A model generated the notes under the pieces. It did not search any database and was not told the DNA's origin. It was given only the letters and a program-made list of their open reading frames with translations. Below are positions 24,184 to 32,509 of a stretch of 64,000 nt of DNA, piece after piece. Positions within the stretch are counted from its first letter, which is position 1. Each line of letters starts with the position of its first letter. Source of the DNA: Nonomuraea aurantiaca (lineage in GTDB: Bacteria > Actinomycetota > Actinomycetes > Streptosporangiales > Streptosporangiaceae); the NCBI RefSeq assembly GCF_020215705.1, contig NZ_JAIWNB010000023.1, positions 62,001 to 126,000 of the forward strand. Direction: 5' to 3'. The position numbers and the translations under genes are program-made.

Positions 24184-25047
24184 ATGGAGCCGGTGTCGGT
24201 CGGGTTGGTCGGGGCGGGACCGTGGGCGGCGCGGGCGCATGCGCCGATGCTGGTCAACAGCCCGCATCTCCGTTTCGCCGGGGTATGGGCCCGGCGTCCG
24301 GAGGCCGCCGCCGGGCTGGGGGCGCCGGTGTTCGAGCGGGTCGAGGAGTTGTTCGACGCGTGCGAGGCCGTCGCGTTCTGCGTGCCGCCGGGCGTACAGG
24401 CCGAATTAGGGGTGCGTGCGGCGCGGGCCGGGAAGGCGTTGCTGCTGGAGAAGCCGCTCGCCGACTCGCTGGAGAACGCGCGGCGGCTCGCCGACGCCGT
24501 ACGGGAGGCCGGTGTGGCCTCCCAGATGGTTCTCACCATGCGTTATACCAAGCAGGTCAGGGCGTTTCTGGCGCGCTGCGCCGACATCGAGGCGTTCGGC
24601 GGTCACGCCGCGAACATCTCCGATGTCCTGCTGGGCGGCCACCCGTTCGGCACCCCGTGGCGGCTGGAGCGCGGGGCGCTCCTCGACGTCGGGCCGCACG
24701 TGGTCGATCTGCTCGACGCGGCCCTCGGCCGGGTGACCGGCGTGCGCGCGCACGGCGATCCGCTCGGCTGGACCGGACTGCTGCTCGATCATGAGGGCGG
24801 TGCGGCCAGCGAGGCGTCGCTGTGCATGGCGGCCGCCGGCGACCTGCCGCCGGCCAGCGTCGCGGTGTACGGCAGGACGGGCAGCGCGACGCTGCTGCCC
24901 GATGGCGACGACGATCCGTTCGAGACCATCGCCGAGGAGTTCGCGCGGACCGTACGCCAGGGCGGCGGTCACCCGCTGGACGCGGCCCACGGGCTCAGGT
25001 TGCAGCAGATCATCGCCGAGGCGGAGGCCCAATTGGGCACCCCTTGA
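24184..25047 (+). CDS. Gfo/Idh/MocA family oxidoreductase
   Basis: The 287-residue protein has the N-terminal Rossmann fold (VGLVGAGPWAARAHAPML) and the family EKP motif in ALLLEKPLADS. The C-terminal domain is shorter than usual (about 160 residues). It probably oxidises or reduces a polyol or sugar with NAD(P). AAGGGGG precedes the ATG. It stands alone: a terminator lies upstream and the cobalamin riboswitch begins some 15-20 bp after its stop. There is no hint that it works with either neighbour. Confidence 0.9.
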   Translation: MEPVSVGLVGAGPWAARAHAPMLVNSPHLRFAGVWARRPEAAAGLGAPVFERVEELFDACEAVAFCVPPGVQAELGVRAARAGKALLLEKPLADSLENARRLADAVREAGVASQMVLTMRYTKQVRAFLARCADIEAFGGHAANISDVLLGGHPFGTPWRLERGALLDVGPHVVDLLDAALGRVTGVRAHGDPLGWTGLLLDHEGGAASEASLCMAAAGDLPPASVAVYGRTGSATLLPDGDDDPFETIAEEFARTVRQGGGHPLDAAHGLRLQQIIAEAEAQLGTP

Positions 25048-25061
25048 CTTAGCGCCCGTCT

Positions 25062-25200
25062 GGCGCATTGATAGCGTCTGTCCGACGCGCAGAGTTGCAG
25101 CGAAGTCCGGTGCGAGTCCGGCGCTGTCCCGCAACTGTCATAGCCAGGTCGCCTGCCTCCGCGCTGACGTCATCAACCCTCGTGGAAAAGGGTGATCCGT
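25062..25200 (+). promoter_or_regulatory. Cobalamin riboswitch
   Basis: The core runs through AAGTCCGGTGCGAGTCCGGC (from 25103), then GCTGTCCCGCAACTGT, followed by the B12 box AGCCAGGTCGCCTGCC (25142-25157). These are the conserved parts of the AdoCbl riboswitch. An ACCCT/AGGGT hairpin follows (25177-25194), before the ribosome site of the B12 uptake operon. With adenosylcobalamin bound it should turn the operon off. The outer limits are approximate. Confidence 0.93.
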
Positions 25201-25247
25201 CGCTCTCAAGCGGGTCTCTCGGTTCCGACAGTGTGAAAGGACTTCTC

Positions 25248-26207
25248 GTGAGGCCCGTACGCACGGCCTTCGCGGGCGCGCTGCTGGGAACGCTCGTTCT
25301 GGCCGGATGTGGTCAGAACAGCACTACCACCACCCCGTCACCCGCGAGCCCCACCGGCTCCACCGGTTCGACCAGCTCCGCCGCCTTCCCCGTGACGGTC
25401 GAGGCGGGCAACGGCAAGGTCACCATCGCCAAGAGGCCGGAGCGGATCGTCTCGCTCTCCGCCAGCCACACCGAGACGCTCTTCGCCATCGGCGCGGGCC
25501 CCCAGGTCATCGCGGTGGACGACCAGTCCAACTACCCGGCCGGCGTCCCCAAGACCGACCTGTCCGGCTTCAAGCCGAACGTCGAGGCCATCGTCGCCCA
25601 GAAGCCCGACCTGGTCATCGTCTCCAACGACATCGACAAGATCGTCGCCGAGCTCGGCAAGGTGAACGTGCCGGTCCTGCTGGAGCCTGCCGCCACCAAG
25701 CTCGACGAGGCGTACGACGAGATCGCCGACCTCGGTGCCACCACCGGCAACACCGAAAAGGCCGGACAAGTCGTGACCGGCATGAAGACAGCCCTGGACA
25801 AGCTCTCGGCGAACGCCCCCAAGGACAAGAAGCTCACCTACTACCACGAGCTCGACCAGACCCCTTACGCGGCGACGTCCAGTACGTTCATCGGGCAGAT
25901 CTATGCCATGTTCGGCCTCACCAACATCGCCGACAAGGCGCCGGACCCGGCGGGCGGCTACCCCAAGCTGTCGGCGGAGTTCGTCGCCCAGGCCGACCCC
26001 GACCTGATCTTCCTGGCGGACGTGAAGTGCTGCCAGCAGAGCAAGGACACGCTGGCCAAGCGCCCCGGCTGGAAGGGACTGTCGGCCGTCAAGGGTGACC
26101 AGGTGATCCAGCTCGACGACGACATCGCCTCGCGCTGGGGCCCGCGGGTCGTCGACCTGGCGCAGACCATCAGCGACGCCGTCGGCAAGGCGGCCACCCG
26201 CCAGTGA
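25248..26207 (+). CDS. btuF: Cobalamin/cobinamide ABC transporter substrate-binding lipoprotein (BtuF-like)
   Basis: The 319-residue protein starts at GTG 25248, 6 bp after AAAGGA, with a signal peptide and lipobox LVLAGC. A Ser/Thr/Pro linker precedes a helical-backbone binding-protein domain (ERIVSLSASHTETLFAIGAG, DLVIVSNDIDKIVAEL). The cobalamin riboswitch just upstream and cbiZ downstream identify corrinoids as the ligand. The stop overlaps the permease start (GTGA). Confidence 0.92.
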   Translation: MRPVRTAFAGALLGTLVLAGCGQNSTTTTPSPASPTGSTGSTSSAAFPVTVEAGNGKVTIAKRPERIVSLSASHTETLFAIGAGPQVIAVDDQSNYPAGVPKTDLSGFKPNVEAIVAQKPDLVIVSNDIDKIVAELGKVNVPVLLEPAATKLDEAYDEIADLGATTGNTEKAGQVVTGMKTALDKLSANAPKDKKLTYYHELDQTPYAATSSTFIGQIYAMFGLTNIADKAPDPAGGYPKLSAEFVAQADPDLIFLADVKCCQQSKDTLAKRPGWKGLSAVKGDQVIQLDDDIASRWGPRVVDLAQTISDAVGKAATRQ

Positions 26208-27217
26208 GGTCCAGACCGATGCGGATGGCGGGCGCGCTGGCCGTGCTCGCCGTCTCCATGGTCGCCGGGCTGCTCGGCGGGGCCGCCGACATCTCCCCGT
26301 GGCAGGTGGTGCTCCAGGCGCTCGACTGGCTGCCGTACGTACACGTGGACTCGGGGCTGGCCCCCGTGGAGCAGGGGCTGCTGTTCGAGCTGCGGCTGCC
26401 CAGGGTGCTGGTGGCGGCCGTGGTCGGCGGCCTGCTGGCCATCGCGGGGGCCGGCTACCAGGGGGTGTTCCGGAACCCGCTGGCCGACCCGTACCTGCTG
26501 GGCGCCGCGGCCGGAGCCGGGCTGACCACCACCGTGGTCATCGTGCTCGTGCCGACCCCCGTCGTCGGCATCCCGGTGGCCGCCTTCGCGGGGGCGGTCG
26601 GCGGGGTGTTCCTCGCGTACGTGCTCGGCAACACCGCCGGGCGGTCGGGCGGCACGGCCACGCTGGTGCTCTCCGGGGTGGCGGTCACCTCGTTCCTCAC
26701 CGCGATCCAGACGTTCATCCAGCAGTTCAAGGTCGAGGAGCTGCAGCGCATCTACTCCTGGATCCTGGGCGACGTGGGCGGCGGCTGGGACCAGTTCTGG
26801 CTGGTCCTGCCGTACGCCGCCGTCTCGGCGGGGCTGCTGCTCGCGCACGGGCGGATGCTGGACGTGCTCTCGGTGGGGGACGAGGAGGCCACCAGCCTCG
26901 GTGTCCGGGCCGGGCGGGTACGCCTGGCGGTCCTGCTCGCCGCCTCCCTGGCCACCGCGGCGGCCGTGGCGGTGAGCGGGCTCATCGGGTTCGTCGGCAT
27001 CGTCATCCCGCATGTGGTCAGGCGGCTGGCGGGCGGCTCCTACCGGGTCGTGCTGCCGCTGTCGCTGATCGGCGGCGCCGCCTTCCTCGTGCTCGCCGAC
27101 CTGGTCGCGCGCACCGTCATCGCTCCCGCCGAGCTGCCCATCGGGGTGGTCACCATGTTCGTCGGCGCGCCGTTCTTCGTGGCCGTCCTGCGCATGACCC
27201 GGCAGACCGCCACATGA
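26204..27217 (+). CDS. btuC: Cobalamin/cobinamide ABC transporter permease (BtuC-like)
   Basis: The 337-residue FecCD-type permease has GVFRNPLADPYLLGAAAGAG and the coupling region GDEEATSLGVRAGRV, with about ten membrane segments. The GTG at 26204 overlaps the binding-protein stop; its own stop overlaps the ATPase start (ATGA). It carries corrinoids across the membrane. The assignment to B12 rather than iron rests on the riboswitch and cbiZ. Confidence 0.92.
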   Translation: MRSRPMRMAGALAVLAVSMVAGLLGGAADISPWQVVLQALDWLPYVHVDSGLAPVEQGLLFELRLPRVLVAAVVGGLLAIAGAGYQGVFRNPLADPYLLGAAAGAGLTTTVVIVLVPTPVVGIPVAAFAGAVGGVFLAYVLGNTAGRSGGTATLVLSGVAVTSFLTAIQTFIQQFKVEELQRIYSWILGDVGGGWDQFWLVLPYAAVSAGLLLAHGRMLDVLSVGDEEATSLGVRAGRVRLAVLLAASLATAAAVAVSGLIGFVGIVIPHVVRRLAGGSYRVVLPLSLIGGAAFLVLADLVARTVIAPAELPIGVVTMFVGAPFFVAVLRMTRQTAT

Positions 27218-28017
27218 CCGCCGACACGGCCCGGCCGGCCCAGATGATCGAGACGAGCGCCCTGTCCGTACGGCTCGGCGAACGTGAGGTGCTCACCGAC
27301 GTCGACCTCTCGGTACGGCGCGGCGAATGGCTGGCGATCATCGGCCCGAACGGCGCCGGAAAGTCCACCCTGCTCAAGGCCGTCATGGGCGTCGTCGGCC
27401 ACCGGGGCGACGTCACCGTCGGCGGCCGGGCCGCGAGCACCCTGAGGCCGAGGGACCGGGCCAGGCTGGTCGCCTACGCCCCCCAGACGCCTTCGCTGCC
27501 GCCCGACATGACCGTGTACGACTACGCCCTCCTCGGCCGCACCCCGTACATTTCCTACCTCGGCACCGAGAGCCGCCGCGACAAGGAGGTCACCGGGTCC
27601 GTGCTCGAACGTCTCGACCTCACCGAGTTCGCCGGACGCCGGCTGGGGGAGCTGTCCGGCGGCGAGCGGCAGCGGGTGGTCCTGGCCAGGGCGCTGGCCC
27701 AGGAGGCGCCCGCGCTTCTGCTCGACGAGCCCACGACCGCCCTCGACCTCGGGCACCAGCAGCAGGTGCTGGAGCTGGTCGACCGGCTCAGGATCGCCGA
27801 CGAGCTGACCGTGGTGACGACGCTGCACGACCTGACCCTCGCCGGCCAGTACGCCGACCGGCTCCTCCTGCTCGCCGGCGGCCGGGCCGTCGCCGCCGGG
27901 CAGCCGGGCCAGGTGCTCACGGAGGCGCTGGTCGGCACCCACTTCGACGCCCGGGTGGAGATCGCGCCGGGTCCCGGAGGGCGGCCCGTCGTGCACCTGA
28001 TCAGAGGAGTCTCGTGA
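27214..28017 (+). CDS. btuD: Cobalamin/cobinamide ABC transporter ATP-binding protein (BtuD-like)
   Basis: The 267-residue ATPase has Walker A GPNGAGKST, signature LSGGERQRV, Walker B ALLLDEPTT and switch His in TTLHDLTL. It starts at ATG 27214, coupled to the permease. It overlaps the cbiZ start by 4 bp (GTGA), so the whole riboswitch operon is translationally linked. Confidence 0.93.
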   Translation: MTADTARPAQMIETSALSVRLGEREVLTDVDLSVRRGEWLAIIGPNGAGKSTLLKAVMGVVGHRGDVTVGGRAASTLRPRDRARLVAYAPQTPSLPPDMTVYDYALLGRTPYISYLGTESRRDKEVTGSVLERLDLTEFAGRRLGELSGGERQRVVLARALAQEAPALLLDEPTTALDLGHQQQVLELVDRLRIADELTVVTTLHDLTLAGQYADRLLLLAGGRAVAAGQPGQVLTEALVGTHFDARVEIAPGPGGRPVVHLIRGVS

Positions 28018-28670
28018 AAGTCGAGCTGACGTATCGGGTCGAGGACGGGGCGCGGCTCGGGTCGCTGCTGTGGGAGTTCGGGCCGGGGTGGCGGATGATC
28101 TCGTCGGCGCTGCTGGGCGGGGGGATCGGGGAGCGTACGTGGGTGCTGAACGCGCAGGTCGTGGCGGGCTACTCGCGGATGGACCCGGTCGAGCACCTGC
28201 TCGACCTCGGGCCTGACGGCAGCGGGGTGGGGATGATGACCGCGGCCTCGGTGGAGCGCTACGCGCGGGCGGTGGACGGCGGTGCGGAGGTCGTGGCGAC
28301 GGTCGGGTTACGCGTCCCCACCTGGGCGGCCGCCCCGGAGGGCGCCACCGACCCGGAACTCGCCCCGATGCTCAGCACCCCCGCGCCGCCCGTGGGGACG
28401 ATCAACCTGATGGCCGTGGTGCCGGTCGCGATGACCGACGCCGCCCTGGTCAACGCCGTGATGACAATGACGGAGGCCAAGTCGCAGGCGCTGATCGAGG
28501 CGGGCTTCCCGTGCACCGGCACCGCCTCGGACGCCCTGTGCCTGGCCGTACGCGCTGACGGGCCGCAGGAGCTCTTCGGCGGCCCGCGCTCGACCTGGGG
28601 CGCCCGCCTGGCCCGCGCCGCCCACTCCGCCGTCCACCAGGGCGCGGCCTCCTGGCGGCCCCGGAGCTAG
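28014..28670 (+). CDS. cbiZ: Adenosylcobinamide amidohydrolase
   Basis: The 218-residue protein has the CbiZ signature GTINLMAVVPVAMTDAALVN and FPCTGTASDALCLAV. CbiZ removes the aminopropanol arm from adenosylcobinamide to give adenosylcobyric acid, which allows salvage of incomplete corrinoids in the cytoplasm. AGAGGAG precedes the GTG at 28014. It is the last gene of the riboswitch operon. Its stop codon abuts the stop of the convergent hydantoinase gene (CTAGCTAG at 28667-28674). Confidence 0.95.
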   Translation: MKVELTYRVEDGARLGSLLWEFGPGWRMISSALLGGGIGERTWVLNAQVVAGYSRMDPVEHLLDLGPDGSGVGMMTAASVERYARAVDGGAEVVATVGLRVPTWAAAPEGATDPELAPMLSTPAPPVGTINLMAVVPVAMTDAALVNAVMTMTEAKSQALIEAGFPCTGTASDALCLAVRADGPQELFGGPRSTWGARLARAAHSAVHQGAASWRPRS

Positions 28671-30407
28671 CTAGCGGGTGAGGCCGTAGTCCTCCTGGGC
28701 GCCGCGTTCCGTGACGCGGCCGGCGTCGAGGTCGGCGAGTACGGCTTCGCGGTCCCGCTCGTACGGGGAGCCCATTCCACCCCCGCCTGTCGTCTCCACC
28801 ACGAACGCCTCACCCGCGGCGAACCGCACGTTGTTCACCTTCGACGCCAGCCGCTCGACCGTCCCGTCCAGGTGGCGCTTGAAGAAGCCGCCGACCCGTC
28901 CCGGCAGCCCGCCGTCGCGGCCCGGCGGCGCCAGGCGCAGCCGGTCGCCGCGCGTGGTGACGTGGCAGTCCGCCAGGAACCGGTACACGGTCCGCGAGCC
29001 CAGCCCGCCGCGATGCCGTCCGGGGCCGCCGGAGTCGGGGATGGTCTCGATCGACTCCACGATCAGCGGGCAGCGGCTCTCGACCGGTTCGGTCTGCGGC
29101 ACCGAGTTGCGGCCGATGCCGAAGTGCACGCCTGTCGCGTCCGGCCCGTCGAGCCCCTGCCGCGCGCCGACGCCGCCGAAGTCGTACGACAGGTGGATCC
29201 AGTACGGCGCCCCGACGGCCGCGATCGAGAACGGCTGGAGGATGCCGCTGGGCGCGATGGCCCGCTCCGGGACGGCGTCCGACAGCGCCTGGAAGATGGC
29301 CTCCATGGCCGCGTAGATCGGCACGTACCGTCCGCCGCACGGGTAGGGGGAGCGGGCGTTGAGCAGCGAGCCCTCCGGCAGCCGTACCTCGATCGCGCGC
29401 AGGCAGCCGTCGTTCATGGGGATCGTCGGATCGAGGAAGCAGCGCACCGCGAACACGGCGGCGGCCAGCGACTGGGACGCGGACGCGTTGATCGCCGCCG
29501 GCACCTGCGCCCCGGTCCCGGCGAAGTCGACCACGGCCCGCATCTCCGGTGGTCCGGCATCCACCACGGCCCGCGTCTCCGACGCCCGAGGCTCGATGCC
29601 CCCGCCGGCGGAGGAGTGGCGTTCCAGGGTGATGGCCACCCGGACATCATGCGATTTTTCGGGACTTATTCCGTCGTCGTCGATCGGGTACGACGCCTCG
29701 AAGCGGCCCTCGGGGAGGTCGGCCAGCGCGGTCCGCGTCCTGGCCTCCGTGTAGTCGAGGTAGTCGTCGATCCCGCTCGCCAGCCCCGCCGCGCCGTACT
29801 CCGCCACCAGCGTGCCGACCCGCGCGGCCGCCACGGCGGTACCCGCGACGAGTGCCCGCACATCGCCCATGACCTTGTCCGGCGTACGGCTGTTGGCCCG
29901 CAGGATGGCCTCCACGGCCGGTTCCAGACCGGCGGCGGTGGCCAGCCGTACGGGAGGCAGCTGGAGCCCTTCGAGGAAGATGTCGGTGGCCAGCGGCGCC
30001 ATGCCCCCGGCGGACAGCCCGCCCAGATCCGACACGTGGATCATGGTCGCGGCGAAGTACGCGGGCCGGTCCTCGACGAAGACGGGCCGGTAGACGAGCA
30101 GGTCGTTGGTGTGCACGCCGCCCCGGTAGGCGTCGTTGAGCACGTACACGTCACCGGGACGCATCATCTCCAGCGGCACGTCCCGGACGAGCTCCGGCAG
30201 GGCGACCTTGAGCGCCATGCTGTTCATGAGCGTGGTGGCCATGGAGTGCGCGATCAGCCGCCCGCGCGCGTCCAGGACGGCGGCGGACGCGTCGGACCCC
30301 TCGACGATGAACGTCGAGTACGCCGACCGCACGACGACGATGCTGGCCTCCTCGGCGGCGACCACCAGCGCGTTCCGCAACACCTCGGCGGTCAGCACGT
30401 CACTCAT
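28671..30407 (-). CDS. Hydantoinase B/oxoprolinase family protein
   Basis: The 578-residue protein has HyuB features: EVLRNALVVAAEEASIVVVR, PGDVYVLNDAYRGGVHTNDL, and a C-terminal GLGSRTVYRF then ETTGGGGMGSPYERD. It is the larger-domain partner of the HyuA gene upstream, which it overlaps by 8 bp. Together they open a cyclic amide (hydantoin, oxoproline or similar) or carboxylate a ketone with ATP hydrolysis; the substrate is unknown. There is no metal-dependent hydantoinase nearby. Confidence 0.93.
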   Translation of the reverse strand: MSDVLTAEVLRNALVVAAEEASIVVVRSAYSTFIVEGSDASAAVLDARGRLIAHSMATTLMNSMALKVALPELVRDVPLEMMRPGDVYVLNDAYRGGVHTNDLLVYRPVFVEDRPAYFAATMIHVSDLGGLSAGGMAPLATDIFLEGLQLPPVRLATAAGLEPAVEAILRANSRTPDKVMGDVRALVAGTAVAAARVGTLVAEYGAAGLASGIDDYLDYTEARTRTALADLPEGRFEASYPIDDDGISPEKSHDVRVAITLERHSSAGGGIEPRASETRAVVDAGPPEMRAVVDFAGTGAQVPAAINASASQSLAAAVFAVRCFLDPTIPMNDGCLRAIEVRLPEGSLLNARSPYPCGGRYVPIYAAMEAIFQALSDAVPERAIAPSGILQPFSIAAVGAPYWIHLSYDFGGVGARQGLDGPDATGVHFGIGRNSVPQTEPVESRCPLIVESIETIPDSGGPGRHRGGLGSRTVYRFLADCHVTTRGDRLRLAPPGRDGGLPGRVGGFFKRHLDGTVERLASKVNNVRFAAGEAFVVETTGGGGMGSPYERDREAVLADLDAGRVTERGAQEDYGLTR

Positions 30408-32403
30408 GCGGCTCCCCCTTCAGGTGTACGGCCCGCGCCGGGCCCAGCGTGGCGGTCCAGCCGGGCGGCACCACGATCGTGGACTCGGCGTCCTCGATGA
30501 TCCCCGGGCCGGGCAGGACCACCAGCGTGTCGCGGGTGTGCACCGGCACCTCGGCATACCCGCCCACCTCGGCGAAGTACGCGGACCGCACGCCGACAGG
30601 CTCCGAGGAACCTTCGGGGACGTCGGCAGCGATCTCCGGGACCCGGACGGCGGGCAGGGTGACGCGGACCCGGTAGCTGACGATCTCCACCTCGCCCCGC
30701 TGCGAGATCCCGTAGACCCGCTCGTACCGGTCGAAGAACCGCGCCTCCAGCTCCATACGCGACGAGCTCCACGGCATGGTCAGATCATGCGACTGCCCAA
30801 GGAACCGCACGTCCACCGACCGTGAGACCCGCACCCCCGAATCGGCCGGCGACACCCCGAGATCGGCCGCCGCCGCCGCGGCCAGCGAGTCGAACACCTC
30901 CGAGGGATCCCCGGCGTCCAGCCGCGACAGCACCCGGTCCGTCGACAGGTCGCCCACCAGCAGCCCGGCCGCCGACGCGACGCCGCAGTGGGCGGGCACC
31001 ACCACGGTCCCGATCCCGAACCGCTCCGCCACCCGCGCCGCGTGCATCGGCCCCGCCCCGCCGAAGGCCACCAGCGCGTACCCGCGCGGATCGATGCCCC
31101 GCTGCACGGTCACCACGTGCACGGCCGAGGCCATGGAGGCGCTGACGATCTCGTGCACGGCGTGCGCCGCCGCCGCCCTGGACACCCCGAGCGGCCCGGC
31201 CAGCCGCTCCAGCGCCTTGTCGGCGAGCGGCGCGGACAGCGGGATCGACGCCGACGTCAGGTAGCCGAGCACCAGGTTCGCGTCCGTGACCGTCGGCTCG
31301 GAGCCGCCCAAGCCGTAGCAGGCGGGCCCCGGATCGGAGCCGGCCGAGTGCGGGCCGACGCGCAGCGCTCCGGCGGCGTCGAGCCAGGCGATGCTGCCGC
31401 CGCCCGCGCCCACCTCCGCCAGGTCGATGGCCGGGGTCTTGATCGGCACCCCGGTCCCGGCCCGCCGCCCGCCGAAGCTGCCCTTGCCGCCGACGTGGAA
31501 CTCGTGCGTGATCTCCGGCCGCCCGTCACGCACCACACAGGTCTTGGCCGTCGTCCCGCCCATGTCGAAGGAGATGACGTTCGCGAACCCGCTGCCCGCC
31601 GCCGCGAGCACCCCGGCCGCCGGGCCGGACTCGATCATGGCGACCGCCCGCCGGGCGGCCAGCTCGGCGGAGATCACGCCGCCGCTCGACTCCATCACGT
31701 GGACGGGCGCCCGCACGCCCAGCGAGGCCAGCTGGTCGCGCAGCCTGGAGAGGTACGAGGCCATGATCGGTCCGATATAGGCGGACATGATGGTCGTCGT
31801 GGCCCGCTCGTACTCGCGGATCTCCGGCCACACCTCGGACGAGACGACCACGTTCTCGACCGACTCGCGAAGGATCGCGGCCACCTGCCGCTCATGGCCG
31901 GGGTTGGCGTAGGAGTGCAGCAGGCACACCGCCGCCGACGTGATGCCCCGCCGCGCGATCTCCGCCGCCACTTGCCGTACCGAATCAAGATCGAGGGGCG
32001 TCAGTACGGCCCCGCGCGCCGACACCCGCTCCACCACCTCGAAGCAGTCGCCCGCGGCCACCGGCGGGGGCGGCGGGGTGAAGCGCAGGTCGTAGCGGTC
32101 CTCCTCGACCCGGGCGTACCGGCCCAGAGGGACGACCGAGCGGAAGCCCTGGGTGGTGACGTAGGCCACCCGCACGCCCTTGCGTTCGAGCACGGCGTTG
32201 GTGGCCAGGGTGGTGGCGTGCACGACCCGGGTGACCAGTGCGGGGTCCACGCCGGTGAGCACGCGTGTAACACCGTCCGTAATTCCGGCGATGGGGTCGT
32301 AGGGGGTGCTCAAACACTTGGCTACCGTTACCTCGCCCACATGACCGCGCAGGACCACGTCGGTGAAGGTACCGCCTACGTCGATGCCGATCGCGTAGCC
32401 CAT
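30400..32403 (-). CDS. Hydantoinase/oxoprolinase subunit A
   Basis: The 667-residue protein begins MGYAIGIDVGGTFTDVVL, the ATP-binding actin-like motif of HyuA/acetone carboxylase beta subunits. Further landmarks are HATTLATNAVLERKG, SFDMGGTTAKTCVV and VAFGGAGPMHAARVAERFGI. I chose the ATG at 32403; an upstream TTG (32424) lies in the operator region. The palindrome 22 bp upstream links this pair of genes to the other CAAGCGCTTG promoters. Subunit B follows with an 8-bp overlap. Confidence 0.93.
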   Translation of the reverse strand: MGYAIGIDVGGTFTDVVLRGHVGEVTVAKCLSTPYDPIAGITDGVTRVLTGVDPALVTRVVHATTLATNAVLERKGVRVAYVTTQGFRSVVPLGRYARVEEDRYDLRFTPPPPPVAAGDCFEVVERVSARGAVLTPLDLDSVRQVAAEIARRGITSAAVCLLHSYANPGHERQVAAILRESVENVVVSSEVWPEIREYERATTTIMSAYIGPIMASYLSRLRDQLASLGVRAPVHVMESSGGVISAELAARRAVAMIESGPAAGVLAAAGSGFANVISFDMGGTTAKTCVVRDGRPEITHEFHVGGKGSFGGRRAGTGVPIKTPAIDLAEVGAGGGSIAWLDAAGALRVGPHSAGSDPGPACYGLGGSEPTVTDANLVLGYLTSASIPLSAPLADKALERLAGPLGVSRAAAAHAVHEIVSASMASAVHVVTVQRGIDPRGYALVAFGGAGPMHAARVAERFGIGTVVVPAHCGVASAAGLLVGDLSTDRVLSRLDAGDPSEVFDSLAAAAAADLGVSPADSGVRVSRSVDVRFLGQSHDLTMPWSSSRMELEARFFDRYERVYGISQRGEVEIVSYRVRVTLPAVRVPEIAADVPEGSSEPVGVRSAYFAEVGGYAEVPVHTRDTLVVLPGPGIIEDAESTIVVPPGWTATLGPARAVHLKGEPHE

Positions 32404-32423
32404 TCCGGTACCGTAGACGTCCA

Positions 32424-32437
32424 AGCAAGCGCTTGTC
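32424..32437. promoter_or_regulatory. Catabolic-regulon palindrome, copy 4
   Basis: CAAGCGCTTG (32426-32435) lies upstream of the hydantoinase operon. On the minus strand it extends as GACAAGCGCTTGCT. A CATAGA hexamer on the minus strand immediately upstream may be the -10 box. Confidence 0.65.
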
Positions 32438-32509
32438 TATGAACGCGTCTATTGACTTCCGGCAGGTGATTGAGACCCTTATTTCGATAACTGCGAAATT
32501 GGAGCGGAG

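Noticed and set aside
24184..25047. Gfo/Idh gene considered as part of the B12 operon
   Set aside because: It lies upstream of the riboswitch, so its transcript is not under that control, and the family has no corrinoid role.
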